Source: G965267185 sp965267185
Lineage (GTDB): Bacteria > Pseudomonadota > Alphaproteobacteria > UBA6615
Reading direction: 5' to 3'
Assembly: GCA_965267185.1 (NCBI GenBank)
Contig: OZ253937.1
Location: 496,001 to 560,000 of the forward strand
DNA: 64,000 bases
A program made the position numbers and the translations under genes. Below the pieces are notes generated by a model. That model was not told where the DNA came from. It did not search any database and saw only the letters and a list, made by a program, of their open reading frames with translations. Below are positions 1-8,532 of this stretch, in pieces (positions within the stretch are counted from its first letter, which is position 1; every line of letters starts with the position of its first letter).

Positions 1-1
1 C

Positions 2-214
2 TCGGTGATGCCGTACAGCGCGATTTGGGACAACGTTGCCGAAGGCGTGGTCGCTGCGGGTCCGATCGAAAATCTGACGATTTCCTGGCTCATCGCAACC
101 GGTCGTGGCCGGCCTCTGTCAGCTGCGGCGCGGCGGCTCGTAGCGATGATCCAAGAAGAAGCAGCCGAGTTGGTAGAAAGCGGTAAGTGGCACACCGCGA
201 AATTGCCGACCTAA
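2..214 (+). CDS. LysR-family transcriptional regulator, C-terminal fragment
   Basis: The reading frame is open from the window edge, so only the last 70 or so residues are present. They match the end of a LysR effector-binding domain: a VMPYSA strand, then a helix and the ARGRPLS-AARRLVAMIQEE pattern that closes many LysR proteins. The DNA-binding domain lies outside the window, so the regulon cannot be read. The gene is followed by a 170-bp AT-rich gap and a cupin gene on the same strand. Family assignment is from pattern recognition only. Confidence 0.7.
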   Translation, partial: SVMPYSAIWDNVAEGVVAAGPIENLTISWLIATGRGRPLSAAARRLVAMIQEEAAELVESGKWHTAKLPT

Positions 215-253
215 CCTGACATCGCCACAGAGCGGGTTTTGGTTCTATCTGAT

Positions 254-285
254 AATTAGATGTGAGCTATCTAGTTTATCTAATT
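254..285. promoter_or_regulatory. inverted repeat, possible operator upstream of the cupin gene
   Basis: AATTAGAT (254-261) and ATCTAATT (278-285) form a perfect 8-bp inverted repeat with a 16-bp spacer, in an AT-rich gap between the LysR fragment and the cupin gene. The base composition contrasts with the surrounding GC-rich DNA. It could bind the adjacent LysR protein, but that is inference. Confidence 0.35.
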
Positions 286-384
286 GTTCGATATTTGTTG
301 CGCGCTTAGTGTGGCGCTCTTGGAACTCCTGGCGCGCAACCGGAGGTCCTGAAATTACCAATAGCCAATTGGAGGGAACGCGAC

Positions 385-933
385 ATGATGCCGCCGGCAC
401 GAGTTTGGTCACGAGATGAAATGCTAGAGCGCGTGGCCTTTTTTAAGGACGTTCAGGGGTCGAAAGAGGGGCTGCCCGATAGCCATTTGCCCCAGTGCGA
501 GAAGGAGCTGTTTAACGTCATCGGCTTCCGGCCGCCGAAAGAGGAGGGCGGGGCGCTCAACTCGCCGGTCGGCGCCGACTCCTCCCGTGCGGCGGCGATC
601 GACATATTCGAAGGCTTCAATATGGGTTTTGTGAAGTGCAAGCCCGGCTGCGGCCCGCTGATGCACAACCACGACACCAACGAAACCTTCATGCCGCTCA
701 CCGGCAAGTGGCGGTGCCATTGGAATGAAGGCGACGACTATGAGTATGTCGACGCCGGTCCCTACGATGTCGTGTCGTTCCCGCCGGGCGCCATCCGTCG
801 GTTTTCCTGCGTTGAAGCGCCGGAGGGCGAAACCGAAGCGCTGATGCTGTTCGTTATCGGCGGGGAATATCCCGAAGCCGAGTACACCGACGATGCAATG
901 CGTATCATCGAGGAGCACAACGCGAAGGGATGA
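385..933 (+). CDS. cupin-domain protein
   Basis: A 182-residue cytoplasmic protein with one cupin barrel. The metal-binding pattern is visible as MHNHDTNETFMPLTG (His-X-His, Glu, then Gly), and a second conserved turn follows at VVSFPPGAIRRF. Cupins of this type often bind a divalent metal and act as dioxygenases, isomerases or sensors; the substrate cannot be told here. The start is the first of two adjacent ATG codons, preceded by GGAGGG. A paralogue of similar length and layout lies downstream of fdhA at 17565-18116, so the two may act on related small molecules. Confidence 0.8.
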   Translation: MMPPARVWSRDEMLERVAFFKDVQGSKEGLPDSHLPQCEKELFNVIGFRPPKEEGGALNSPVGADSSRAAAIDIFEGFNMGFVKCKPGCGPLMHNHDTNETFMPLTGKWRCHWNEGDDYEYVDAGPYDVVSFPPGAIRRFSCVEAPEGETEALMLFVIGGEYPEAEYTDDAMRIIEEHNAKG

Positions 934-940
934 GGTGATG

Positions 941-964
941 GCTGACGTGCGCCGTCTCGTCAGC
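941..964 (+). terminator. weak stem-loop after the cupin gene
   Basis: GCTGACG and CGTCAGC pair across a 10-nt loop just after the cupin stop codon. No T-run follows, so intrinsic termination is uncertain. It lies between two convergent genes. Confidence 0.3.
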
Positions 965-1033
965 TCAAATTGAACGATTTAGCCCCCGGCAATAAGCGAT
1001 CGCCGTTTGTTGCCAGGGCTAAGCTGCTGTTGC

Positions 1034-1813
1034 CTACCACTCGTTGCGCAGTTCGCGCAGTTTCAAGAACACCGATTTTTCGTCGAAGACTTCGGAGAAC
1101 TTTTCCTTCAAGCCGGCGACGACAGAGGGGCTGTCGAGGCGCAGGAAGGTGTTGATCTGCCGTTCCTCGCCAAGCGTGGTGATCTTGGCGTTGTTGGGGT
1201 CCTGATCCTTCAACTCTTCCTTCAAGTCCTTGGCGGCCTGATTGTCCGGCTCCCGGTCAAGGGTGAAGCCCAGATTGTTGTCCATATATTCGTGGCCCGG
1301 ATAGACGCGTGTTTCGTCGGGTAGGGCGGCGATCTTGGTGCTGAAGGTTTCGTACAACACATCGGGGTCGCCGCTGCGGCAATGGCCGACTCCGGCGTTG
1401 AACAACGTGTCGCCGCACAACAGATGAGGCGCGTCGGTTTCGCCGTAGAGCGAAATATGGATCGGCGTATGGCCGGGGGTCTCCATCACCTTGAACTCGC
1501 CGCTGGTGCCGATCTTGACCACGTCGCCCTCGCGCAGCCCGTCGTCGATTTTGGGAATGCGGCCGGCGGCGTTGTACGGACCGAGTAGGCGTGCGCCGGT
1601 GGCTTCGATCACCGCGTCGTTGCCGCCCGTGTGGTCGGCGTGCTCGTGGGTGTTGAGCACACGAGTGACGTCCCAACCATGGCGCTTGGCCGTGTCGAGG
1701 CACATCGCCGGATCGATGGGGTCGATCGCCAGCGTCTCTCCGGTGTTGGAGCAGGCCACCATATAAAAGAAGTTTCGGCCGCCGTTTCCGGTCCAGATTT
1801 GTTCGATAATCAT
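1034..1813 (-). CDS. metallo-beta-lactamase-fold hydrolase, hydroxyacylglutathione hydrolase-like
   Basis: A 259-residue protein with the glyoxalase II metal signature THEHADHTGG near residue 56, then a PGHTP motif, an Asp ligand in LLCGDTLF and a His ligand in YPGHEY. The C-terminal part resembles the glutathione-binding helical region of glyoxalase II (FLRLDSPSV). The expected reaction is hydrolysis of S-lactoylglutathione to lactate and glutathione. A related persulfide dioxygenase is possible, but the C-terminal region favours glyoxalase II. It lies 57 bp from the convergent-side neighbour at 1871 and on the same strand. Confidence 0.8.
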   Translation of the reverse strand: MIIEQIWTGNGGRNFFYMVACSNTGETLAIDPIDPAMCLDTAKRHGWDVTRVLNTHEHADHTGGNDAVIEATGARLLGPYNAAGRIPKIDDGLREGDVVKIGTSGEFKVMETPGHTPIHISLYGETDAPHLLCGDTLFNAGVGHCRSGDPDVLYETFSTKIAALPDETRVYPGHEYMDNNLGFTLDREPDNQAAKDLKEELKDQDPNNAKITTLGEERQINTFLRLDSPSVVAGLKEKFSEVFDEKSVFLKLRELRNEW

Positions 1814-1870
1814 GACAAAAGTTCCCTGTGTGATCGCGTTCGCTATCTTACTGCACGTACCGGCGCGGGG

Positions 1871-2983
1871 CTACGGGGCGGGGCCGAAAACGCCCAGCCG
1901 CACCAGCAAGCGAAAGATGATGGGCACGATAATCACCACGAGGCCGATGCGCGCGATGTGATGGGTGGCGACGAACGCGGCGTCGATGTCCAGCGACAGT
2001 GCGATCAGGCTCATCTCAGTCAGGCCGCCGGGGGAGAACGCCAAAATCAGCGAGTCGAAGGGGAAGCCGGCCGCGGCGGCCAGCGCGAGCGCGAACAGTA
2101 CCGTGATCGCCAGCAGGATCGCCGTGGCGATGCCGCCGATCCGGATAATGCGCCCCAGGTCGCGGAAGGTCAGCCCGGCGAACCGCGCACCGACCGACGC
2201 ACCAAGAATGATCTGCGCCACCGCGACGACAATGGCCGGCGGCGAGGCTTCGGTCAGCCCCATCAAGTGCACGGCGGCGCTGAAGATCATCGGGCCGGTG
2301 ATGTGGGGGGCGGGGATGCGTAACAGCCGCGCGGCGTAGTAACCGACCACCGCGCAGCCGGCCAGGATGGCGATATCGGCGGGGCCGAGGGCGCCGGCGT
2401 GGCCGCCGGCAAAAGTGCGGACCGTCGACTCCAAATCGCCGAACAGGCGGAAGAAGAAGGGCAGCACCATGACGACGAAGAAGATGCGCGTAGTGTGGGA
2501 CACGCTGATCTGACGTTCGTCGGCGCCGGCGGACTCGCCGAGGATGATCATTTCGTTCAAGCCGCCCGGCACGGCGCAGAAAAAAGCGGTTCGCGGATCG
2601 AAGCGGGCGATCAGGCGGTAATAAGCAAAAGTGACGATGGTGGCGATTCCCACATAGAGTGCGAGCGACAGCAACGTGATCGGCCAGCGCGGGATACGCT
2701 CGAGAATTTCCGGCGAGAACGCGCCGCCGAGCAAGACCCCGAGCACTAGGATCATCAGGGTGCGCAGGCGCGAATCCATTTTGAGCTCGACGCCGCCCAG
2801 CGTGATTATCCCGGTGGCGAACATCGCGCCCATCATCCAGGGCAGCGGCAGGTCGAAGTAGGCGAAGACCGCGCCGCCGGCGGTGCCGATAGCGATCGCC
2901 AGGATAAACTTGCGCAAGTCGGCGCGGCCGAGCCGATGGACCGGAGACGCCGGACGTGCGGAGGCGGTGGGCTCAGTCGCCAT
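1871..2983 (-). CDS. AbrB-family membrane protein (putative transporter or regulator)
   Basis: A 370-residue polytopic membrane protein made of two similar halves, each with a GGLNEM or GGLTEM motif in a long hydrophobic region (AVPGGLNEMIILGES and FSPGGLTEMSLIALS). This duplicated pattern is typical of the AbrB / putative ammonia monooxygenase membrane family, which is distinct from the DNA-binding AbrB. Function in the family is poorly known. Its start overlaps the stop of the upstream deacylase gene by 11 bp, so the two are very probably translationally coupled and may handle the same N-acylated compound. Confidence 0.75.
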   Translation of the reverse strand: MATEPTASARPASPVHRLGRADLRKFILAIAIGTAGGAVFAYFDLPLPWMMGAMFATGIITLGGVELKMDSRLRTLMILVLGVLLGGAFSPEILERIPRWPITLLSLALYVGIATIVTFAYYRLIARFDPRTAFFCAVPGGLNEMIILGESAGADERQISVSHTTRIFFVVMVLPFFFRLFGDLESTVRTFAGGHAGALGPADIAILAGCAVVGYYAARLLRIPAPHITGPMIFSAAVHLMGLTEASPPAIVVAVAQIILGASVGARFAGLTFRDLGRIIRIGGIATAILLAITVLFALALAAAAGFPFDSLILAFSPGGLTEMSLIALSLDIDAAFVATHHIARIGLVVIIVPIIFRLLVRLGVFGPAP

Positions 2984-3956
2984 CGCCGTCCGACAAACCC
3001 CGGAAGCGGCCGAGCCGCACCGCGGTGAGCCCCGGTATCAATCGCTGCGCCGGCATCACCAACACGCAGTCGTCGTAGGGCGTGCGGATTTCTGTCCCGC
3101 CGTCGATCAGTACGGCCGTGCCGGCGTCGGGGATCACTTCGAGCCCGGTGTAGATTCCGGCGAAGCGGCAGCGGTCGCTGGTCGCGCTGACGGCATGGGT
3201 CACCTCGATCCATTTGTCCGGCGCCGGTTGCGGCGGCAGCAGATGAGGATGGGCGTCGTCCATCGAGATCATGCCGAGTTGCACCAGGAACCGGTAGGCG
3301 GTGTCGCAGGCGATATCCGCGGTCGTGGCGCGCCAGTGCTGACCGCACTCGACGAGCAACGCGGTGCGCGGGTCCGCCGCTATGCCGAAGCCGCCATAGT
3401 CGCGCAGGCGCGTGCCGGACGCGTGGCCTTCGTCGGCGACCATAACGCCCGGGCCGCCCAATGCGGCCGCCAGGGTGCGTCCTTTGGGCGATGGCCCGGT
3501 GAGGATCAGCGGCGGGCAGTCCGACTGCATCGAATGGAGATCGAGCAAGGTGTCGGCTTTGTCGATCAGCGGCCGCAGCGCGCGGGCGCGGTCGAGCTCG
3601 ATGCTGGCCCGCGGTCCCGCCAGCGTCTTCGGCGTCCACACCCGGTTGAGGTCTTCGTCGACAAAACGCGAGGTTGCCGGCCGCTCCGGGTCGAACCGCG
3701 CATAAGCGTCGGGATTGGCGAAAATCAAGGTGAGGCGGCCCCGCAGCGGGCGGATGTCGTTTTGCAACAGCCGGTCCAGCGCGATGGCGCCGCACAACTC
3801 GTTGCCGTGAACGATGGCGGAGATTACCGCGTGGGGGCCGCTCTGGCCGCTATCGAAGGTGATGGTAAATGGGACGCCGGTGTTGCCGCCTTGGTAAGCG
3901 CCGATATCGGGCGGACTTACCTCGACGGGATAAAGAGTTTCGGCAGGCTGGGTCAC
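2973..3956 (-). CDS. succinylglutamate desuccinylase / aspartoacylase family zinc hydrolase
   Basis: A 327-residue protein with the family zinc-site pattern: HGNELCG (His and Glu ligands, around residue 50), the DEDLNRVW motif around residue 100, and a later DLHSMQ histidine. Members remove acyl groups from N-acylated amino acids. The substrate is not evident; no astABCD genes are present, so arginine succinyltransferase catabolism is not supported. It overlaps the AbrB-family gene downstream by 11 bp, suggesting a transporter plus deacylase pair. Confidence 0.75.
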   Translation of the reverse strand: MTQPAETLYPVEVSPPDIGAYQGGNTGVPFTITFDSGQSGPHAVISAIVHGNELCGAIALDRLLQNDIRPLRGRLTLIFANPDAYARFDPERPATSRFVDEDLNRVWTPKTLAGPRASIELDRARALRPLIDKADTLLDLHSMQSDCPPLILTGPSPKGRTLAAALGGPGVMVADEGHASGTRLRDYGGFGIAADPRTALLVECGQHWRATTADIACDTAYRFLVQLGMISMDDAHPHLLPPQPAPDKWIEVTHAVSATSDRCRFAGIYTGLEVIPDAGTAVLIDGGTEIRTPYDDCVLVMPAQRLIPGLTAVRLGRFRGLSDGDGD

Positions 3957-3999
3957 AGAGCGTTATTGTTGGCGAAACGGGGGTGGCGGAGCGATGCGG

Positions 4000-4800
4000 T
4001 CAGGGGGCGAACTGTTCTTTCAGGATACGTTCTTCGAGATTGGTCTCGGGGTCGAATAGCAACTGGAAGCTCGCCGTGCGGTCTTCGCTGACATCGACCT
4101 CCACCACGTCGCGGATCTCGGTGTCATCGGCGGTCGCGCTGACCGGCCGCTTTTGGGGCTCGTGCACCCTAAACCGCACTTTCGAGGTGTGCGGCAACAG
4201 CGCCCCGCGCCAGCGCCGCGGCCGGAAGGCACTGATCGGTGTCAGCGCCATGATATCGGCGCTCAGGGGAATGATCGGCCCATGCGCCGACAGGTTGTAG
4301 GCGGTGCTGCCGGCTGGTGTTGAAACCAGCGCGCCATCGCAAATGAGTTCGTTCATACGCACCACGCCGTCAACCTGGATTTCGAGCTTCGCCGCCTGGT
4401 AGGTCTGGCGCAGCAAAGAGACTTCGTTGATGGCGAGTGACTCCTTGACCGAGCCATCCGCGGTTTTCGCGGTCATGTGCAGCGGGTACAGGGTCACCGG
4501 CTGGGCGTTCGCCAGCCGCGCCGGCAAATCGTTGGTCTGGTAGTCGTTCATGAGAAAGCCGATGGAGCCCCGGTTCATACCGAACACCGGCACCTTGCGG
4601 TCGATATAACGGCGCAGGGTCTGCAGCACGAAGCCGTCGCCGCCCAGGGCGACGATCACGTCGGCATCCTGCGGGTCGACCACGCCGTAGGTCTTGGTCA
4701 ACTCCGACAAAGCGGCCTGCGCCTCGTCGAAGTCGGCGGCGACAATGGCGACTTTGTCGGTCTTAACCGCGGTTTGGGACTCTTCGCCCGAGGGTGACAC
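4000..4800 (-). CDS. nadK: NAD kinase
   Basis: A 266-residue cytoplasmic enzyme that phosphorylates NAD to NADP. The GGDG motif is present in VALGGDGFVLQTLRR near residue 54, followed by the NELICDGALVSTPAGSTAYNLSAHGP stretch (seen in two parts) that forms the NAD site. The start is GTG at 4798-4800, with an AAGGGA-like site upstream; the first part of the protein up to KVAIVAADF is a normal beginning of the fold. Length is typical for proteobacterial NAD kinases. It is divergent from the exported protein gene at 5001. Confidence 0.93.
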   Translation of the reverse strand: MSPSGEESQTAVKTDKVAIVAADFDEAQAALSELTKTYGVVDPQDADVIVALGGDGFVLQTLRRYIDRKVPVFGMNRGSIGFLMNDYQTNDLPARLANAQPVTLYPLHMTAKTADGSVKESLAINEVSLLRQTYQAAKLEIQVDGVVRMNELICDGALVSTPAGSTAYNLSAHGPIIPLSADIMALTPISAFRPRRWRGALLPHTSKVRFRVHEPQKRPVSATADDTEIRDVVEVDVSEDRTASFQLLFDPETNLEERILKEQFAP

Positions 4801-5000
4801 GTTCTTTGATATCCCTTGTTACGGTGACGCTGGGCTGAGCGCCGGTGAGAAGGTGTGAACGGCGGAGTATACCGTAGCCGCTGCGTTGAACCACCACCGG
4901 GTGGATAGTTGTCATTTAGTCTTCGCACGGCCAAAGTGCAGTCCGAATGCAAGGGGAGGCATGGGGCGGTAGAGTTCCATGCTGGCGGAAAGGCATGAAT

Positions 5001-5486
5001 ATGAGAGCGTTTGCGGTTTTGGCGGCGGGCATTGTTGTTATGGCGGTGGGCCTATGGTCCGGCGCCAGCCAAGCCGACGACCGCCATATCGACTATTATT
5101 ATCCCGAGCCCGCGTCGCGCGAGGTCTACGAGGCCCGCGTGCCGACCCTGCAGAGCAGCGACCGGCGGCGGCGCATCGGCTTCGTCACCGTGCTCACCGC
5201 GCAGATGCTGCAAAACCCCTATCCGCCCCAGTTCGCCATTTTCGCCAAGGGGGCGGACTCGGAAAAGCTGATCGTCACCGGCTTGAGCGACAACGGCTAC
5301 AACACCCTGTTCCGCGCGCGGGCGCTGTTCGCCATGCTGACGGCGATGGCCCGCTCGACACAGTTTTTTCAGGAACAGCCCAACGCCGACCGCTACACGT
5401 TTTTCGATCTCGCCAAGCTGCTCGGGTTCCAGCAGATCACCTTCACCGACGGCGACGCCTTCGCCCATCAGATCGAGCTGCGGTAG
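5001..5486 (+). CDS. conserved exported protein of unknown function
   Basis: A 161-residue protein with an N-terminal signal peptide (MRAFAVLAAGIVVMAVG, cleavage likely after GASQA). The mature part has a PEPASREVYEARV motif and an NPYPPQFAIFAKG motif and is predicted soluble and periplasmic. The ATG at 5001 was chosen because GGAAAGG lies about 7 nt upstream; the ATG at 4995 is too close to it. I do not recognise a named family. Confidence 0.7.
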   Translation: MRAFAVLAAGIVVMAVGLWSGASQADDRHIDYYYPEPASREVYEARVPTLQSSDRRRRIGFVTVLTAQMLQNPYPPQFAIFAKGADSEKLIVTGLSDNGYNTLFRARALFAMLTAMARSTQFFQEQPNADRYTFFDLAKLLGFQQITFTDGDAFAHQIELR

Positions 5487-5526
5487 CGGCAACGGGCGCC
5501 GTTCCGGTGCGCGACGGTCGCGCCGC

Positions 5527-6156
5527 TCACTGCGCATTGGAGCCTGTGGCGGTCATCATGCCCCACAGCCAGTTGATCTTGTAGCGGTCGACCTTAACTG
5601 TCTCGAACCCGGCGGTTTCGATGACCGACCGGCATCGCGCGCTGTCGTAGATTGGCTGGTGGGCCCGGCTGACGACGCGCAGCAGGCGGTCGCAGATACG
5701 GCAGGCGAGGTAATCGTCGCACCAGTCGGTTATCACCAGGCGGCCGCCGGGGCGCAGAACGCGTTTGAATTCGCGCAACGCCCGGTCGGGCCGCCGGAAA
5801 AAATGAAATGCGCTGGTCGATACGACCATGTCGAACGCGCCGCCCTCGAACGGCAGGTTGTCGGCCTGGCCCTCGCACAACTGCGCCGCTGCGCCGAGTC
5901 GTGCGTTGGCGACGCTCAGCATCTCTCTCGACACGTCGACGCCGAACAGCCGCGCGCGCGGTTCCGCCGCATCGATCGATTGCAGCAGCGCGCCGGTGCC
6001 ACACGCGACGTCGAGTATACGGTCGTCCGGATGCAGGTCCATTCTGCGCAGCGTTTCGCGCAGCGTGGCCGCGACATAGAACGCCCAGCGCCGGTCGTAC
6101 CGCGCGGCGCGCTTGCGGTATTCGCGCACCACGGCATCTTCGGTCATCGTGCCCAT
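5527..6156 (-). CDS. class I SAM-dependent methyltransferase
   Basis: A 209-residue cytoplasmic protein. Motif I is ILDVACGTGALLQ around residue 44, an acidic residue ends the second strand (LFGVDVS), and a motif VLRPGGRLVITDW follows. This resembles the UbiE / Methyltransf_11 group. The substrate cannot be assigned. Two starts (6156 and 6147) are possible; neither has a strong ribosome site. It is convergent with the exported protein gene. Confidence 0.8.
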   Translation of the reverse strand: MGTMTEDAVVREYRKRAARYDRRWAFYVAATLRETLRRMDLHPDDRILDVACGTGALLQSIDAAEPRARLFGVDVSREMLSVANARLGAAAQLCEGQADNLPFEGGAFDMVVSTSAFHFFRRPDRALREFKRVLRPGGRLVITDWCDDYLACRICDRLLRVVSRAHQPIYDSARCRSVIETAGFETVKVDRYKINWLWGMMTATGSNAQ

Positions 6157-6328
6157 GGGTCTGTATAGTAGGATTGGACGGCCGATTCAGTCCGTACAAA
6201 GGGGCAAAACCTGTCCTTTGGCATAGCCCGTCGGGCGAACCGGTCGCGAACGCGGATGGTACCGGTCGTCCGGTGCCTTGATATGCCGGCCCGGTACCGG
6301 CTGGTTGGACGCGTCGCCGCGTTGACGG

Positions 6329-7306
6329 TTACGGAATGTACACGACGGATCCGGAGGTCTTGCGCGCTTCCAGGTCGCGATGGGCTTGCGCGGCGTCCTT
6401 TAGGGGGTAGGTCTTGTTGATGACGACCTTGAGCTTGCCGCTCTCGACCAGATCGAACAATTCCTGTCCGACCTGGGCGAAGTCTTCGGCGCCGTCGTAA
6501 TAGTAATTCATGTTTACCCGTGTGTAGATCAGCGAGCCGCGGCGCATGAGATCGAAAGGTTCGACCGGCGGAAAATTACCCGATGCGTTGCCATACGCCA
6601 CCAGCATGCCGCATGGCTTGAGGCTATCGAGGCTGCCCATATAGGTCGCGGCGCCGACGCCGTCATAGACCGCGGCGACACCCTCGTCATCGGTGATGGC
6701 GCGCACCCGCGCCGGGAAGTCTTCCTTCGTATAGAGAATAACGTGGTCGCAGCCGACGGAGCGGGCGAGCTCGGCCTTTTCTTCGGTGCTGGTCGTGCCG
6801 ATCACCGTGGCGCCGCGTTCCTTCGCCATCTGGCACATGAGCAAACCACATCCGCCCGCCACCGCATGGATCAAGACCGTATCGCCGGGTTGTACCGGAT
6901 AGGTTCGGTGGATCAGCGCATAAGAGGTGTAGCCCTTCACCAAAAGGGCCGCAGCTGTCTCGTCGGCAACCGCATCGGGCACCGGCAGCAGGTGATCGGT
7001 GGAGAAGAGACGCGCTTCGGAATAAGAGCCCATCGCTCCGCTGCCGTAGGCGACGCGCTGACCAACCTCGAAGCCGGTCACGTTTTTGCCGACGGCTTCG
7101 ATCACGCCGGCGCCGTCGCCGCCGATAATGGCCGGGAATTGCGGCACGCCGTAATTGCCGTTGCGGTGATAGACGTCGCGGTAGTTCAAGCCGGCGGCGG
7201 TGTGGCGAATGCGAACTTCGTCGGGGGCCGGATCGCCGACGTCGACATCCTCCCATTTAAGGACTCCGGGTCCGCCATATTCGTGAATGACGATTGCTTT
7301 GACCAT
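6329..7306 (-). CDS. quinone oxidoreductase, zinc-independent MDR family
   Basis: A 325-residue enzyme of the medium-chain dehydrogenase/reductase superfamily. It begins with a GroES-like domain (HEYGGPGVLKWEDV), then has the quinone reductase motif with VLIHAVAGGCGLLMCQ as the NADPH-binding turn near residue 150. No structural or catalytic zinc cysteine cluster is visible, which fits the QOR branch. It probably transfers electrons from NADPH to quinones or reactive enones. Confidence 0.85.
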   Translation of the reverse strand: MVKAIVIHEYGGPGVLKWEDVDVGDPAPDEVRIRHTAAGLNYRDVYHRNGNYGVPQFPAIIGGDGAGVIEAVGKNVTGFEVGQRVAYGSGAMGSYSEARLFSTDHLLPVPDAVADETAAALLVKGYTSYALIHRTYPVQPGDTVLIHAVAGGCGLLMCQMAKERGATVIGTTSTEEKAELARSVGCDHVILYTKEDFPARVRAITDDEGVAAVYDGVGAATYMGSLDSLKPCGMLVAYGNASGNFPPVEPFDLMRRGSLIYTRVNMNYYYDGAEDFAQVGQELFDLVESGKLKVVINKTYPLKDAAQAHRDLEARKTSGSVVYIP

Positions 7307-7384
7307 TACGCCGTCCGGTTGCCAAGTTTCGATCGTGGGCGACGACCCTTATACATTTTTTGTTCCCGCTGCGTCGCCTGACTG

Positions 7385-8467
7385 TTATGCGGCGCGAGAC
7401 AGCGTGAAAAGATCGGTCTCTTGCTCGCGGCCGCGGAGCTGGACCGAGCCCATTTTTTGCGCGTGATACGCATCGGGCAGGGCCACCCGGTCGAGCAATT
7501 CGCCCGAGACGAGTAGCTGGCAGTCAAGCGCCTTACATTGCTGTTCGATCCGCGCGGTCGTGTTCACCGTGTCGCCGAAGTAGGAGATTTCCTGCTTCTG
7601 GTCGCCAATTTGGCTGATGACGACCGGGCCGCAGTGGAGGCCGATCCGGAACGACGGAACGGCATCGAACTGTGTTTCATAGTCTGCCGCTTTCTTGCGC
7701 ACAAAATCGGCGATGGCGAAACAGCAACGGATGGCCTCGGCGTTGTTTTCGCGGCCCTTGAGCGGCCAGGTGACGATCACCTGATCGCCCACATAGCGGT
7801 ACACCTCGCCGCCATGGTTGAGAATCGGTTCGTTGAGGTCGAAAAAGAACTGAGTGATCATGCGATGGGCGCCGATATCGCCCAGGCGCTCGGCCAGCGC
7901 CGTCGAGCCGGCCAAATCCAAGAACATGAAAATTTTGTCCTCGCGCACCGGCCGGATGTATTTGCCGAGTACGAAATTCGCGAACGGCCGCACGCCGACG
8001 ATGCGCACGATCTGCAGGCCTGTATGCAGCACGATGATAGCGGCGAATATGACCGGTAAGAGGCGGAGGAACTCCGGCTCGACGATAACCGACAGCTCGA
8101 ACGTATTCTCGAAGACGATACTGTCGAGTATCGAAACCGAAACAGAAATCACGAGGGTTACAGCCGACTTGAGCGCGATGGCGGTTAGAAAGTGCAGACG
8201 CCGAATACCGCTCCCGTAATGGCTTTGGACGAAAAAAAGTTCGAAACCCCAGACCAATGAGCCACCGACCAGCCAATCGACACCACTCCGAAACATCAGC
8301 GCGCCGGCGCCCGTCTCGAGGTTTCTGGTTAGGAAATACGAATAGAGAACGCCGATGGCGGTCGTGATCGCCACCAAAATAACAAACAGCCGAAGTCTCG
8401 AAGTAAGTTGTTTGGACAAACCGCGCCGCTCCGTCGCCGAACCCGCGAATTGCGCCCAAGCTAACAT
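7385..8467 (-). CDS. membrane-anchored class III adenylate/guanylate cyclase
   Basis: A 360-residue protein. The first 160 or so residues hold about four or five hydrophobic segments, and the C-terminal half is a class III cyclase catalytic domain. Visible elements are IFMFLDLAGST (first metal Asp), YRYVGDQVIVTWPL (second metal Asp), and FRIGLHCGPVVISQIG. ATP versus GTP preference cannot be settled by eye. The membrane part probably senses an unknown signal. The gene stands alone between qor and moaA. Confidence 0.85.
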   Translation of the reverse strand: MLAWAQFAGSATERRGLSKQLTSRLRLFVILVAITTAIGVLYSYFLTRNLETGAGALMFRSGVDWLVGGSLVWGFELFFVQSHYGSGIRRLHFLTAIALKSAVTLVISVSVSILDSIVFENTFELSVIVEPEFLRLLPVIFAAIIVLHTGLQIVRIVGVRPFANFVLGKYIRPVREDKIFMFLDLAGSTALAERLGDIGAHRMITQFFFDLNEPILNHGGEVYRYVGDQVIVTWPLKGRENNAEAIRCCFAIADFVRKKAADYETQFDAVPSFRIGLHCGPVVISQIGDQKQEISYFGDTVNTTARIEQQCKALDCQLLVSGELLDRVALPDAYHAQKMGSVQLRGREQETDLFTLSRAA

Positions 8468-8532
8468 GTTTACGCGGTTCTTGGGCGAACTGGACCTTAG
8501 CTGCCGGAAGGCTAGACGAACGACTGAGTGGG

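Noticed and set aside
970..1588. Small plus-strand frames over the glyoxalase II-like gene
   Set aside because: No ribosome site, no family pattern, antisense to a conserved gene.
2833..4091. Long reading frames on both strands over the AbrB/AstE-type genes (2833-3795 minus, 2883-4091 plus)
   Set aside because: Their sequences are Arg/Ala/His-rich shadows of the real genes, with no family pattern.
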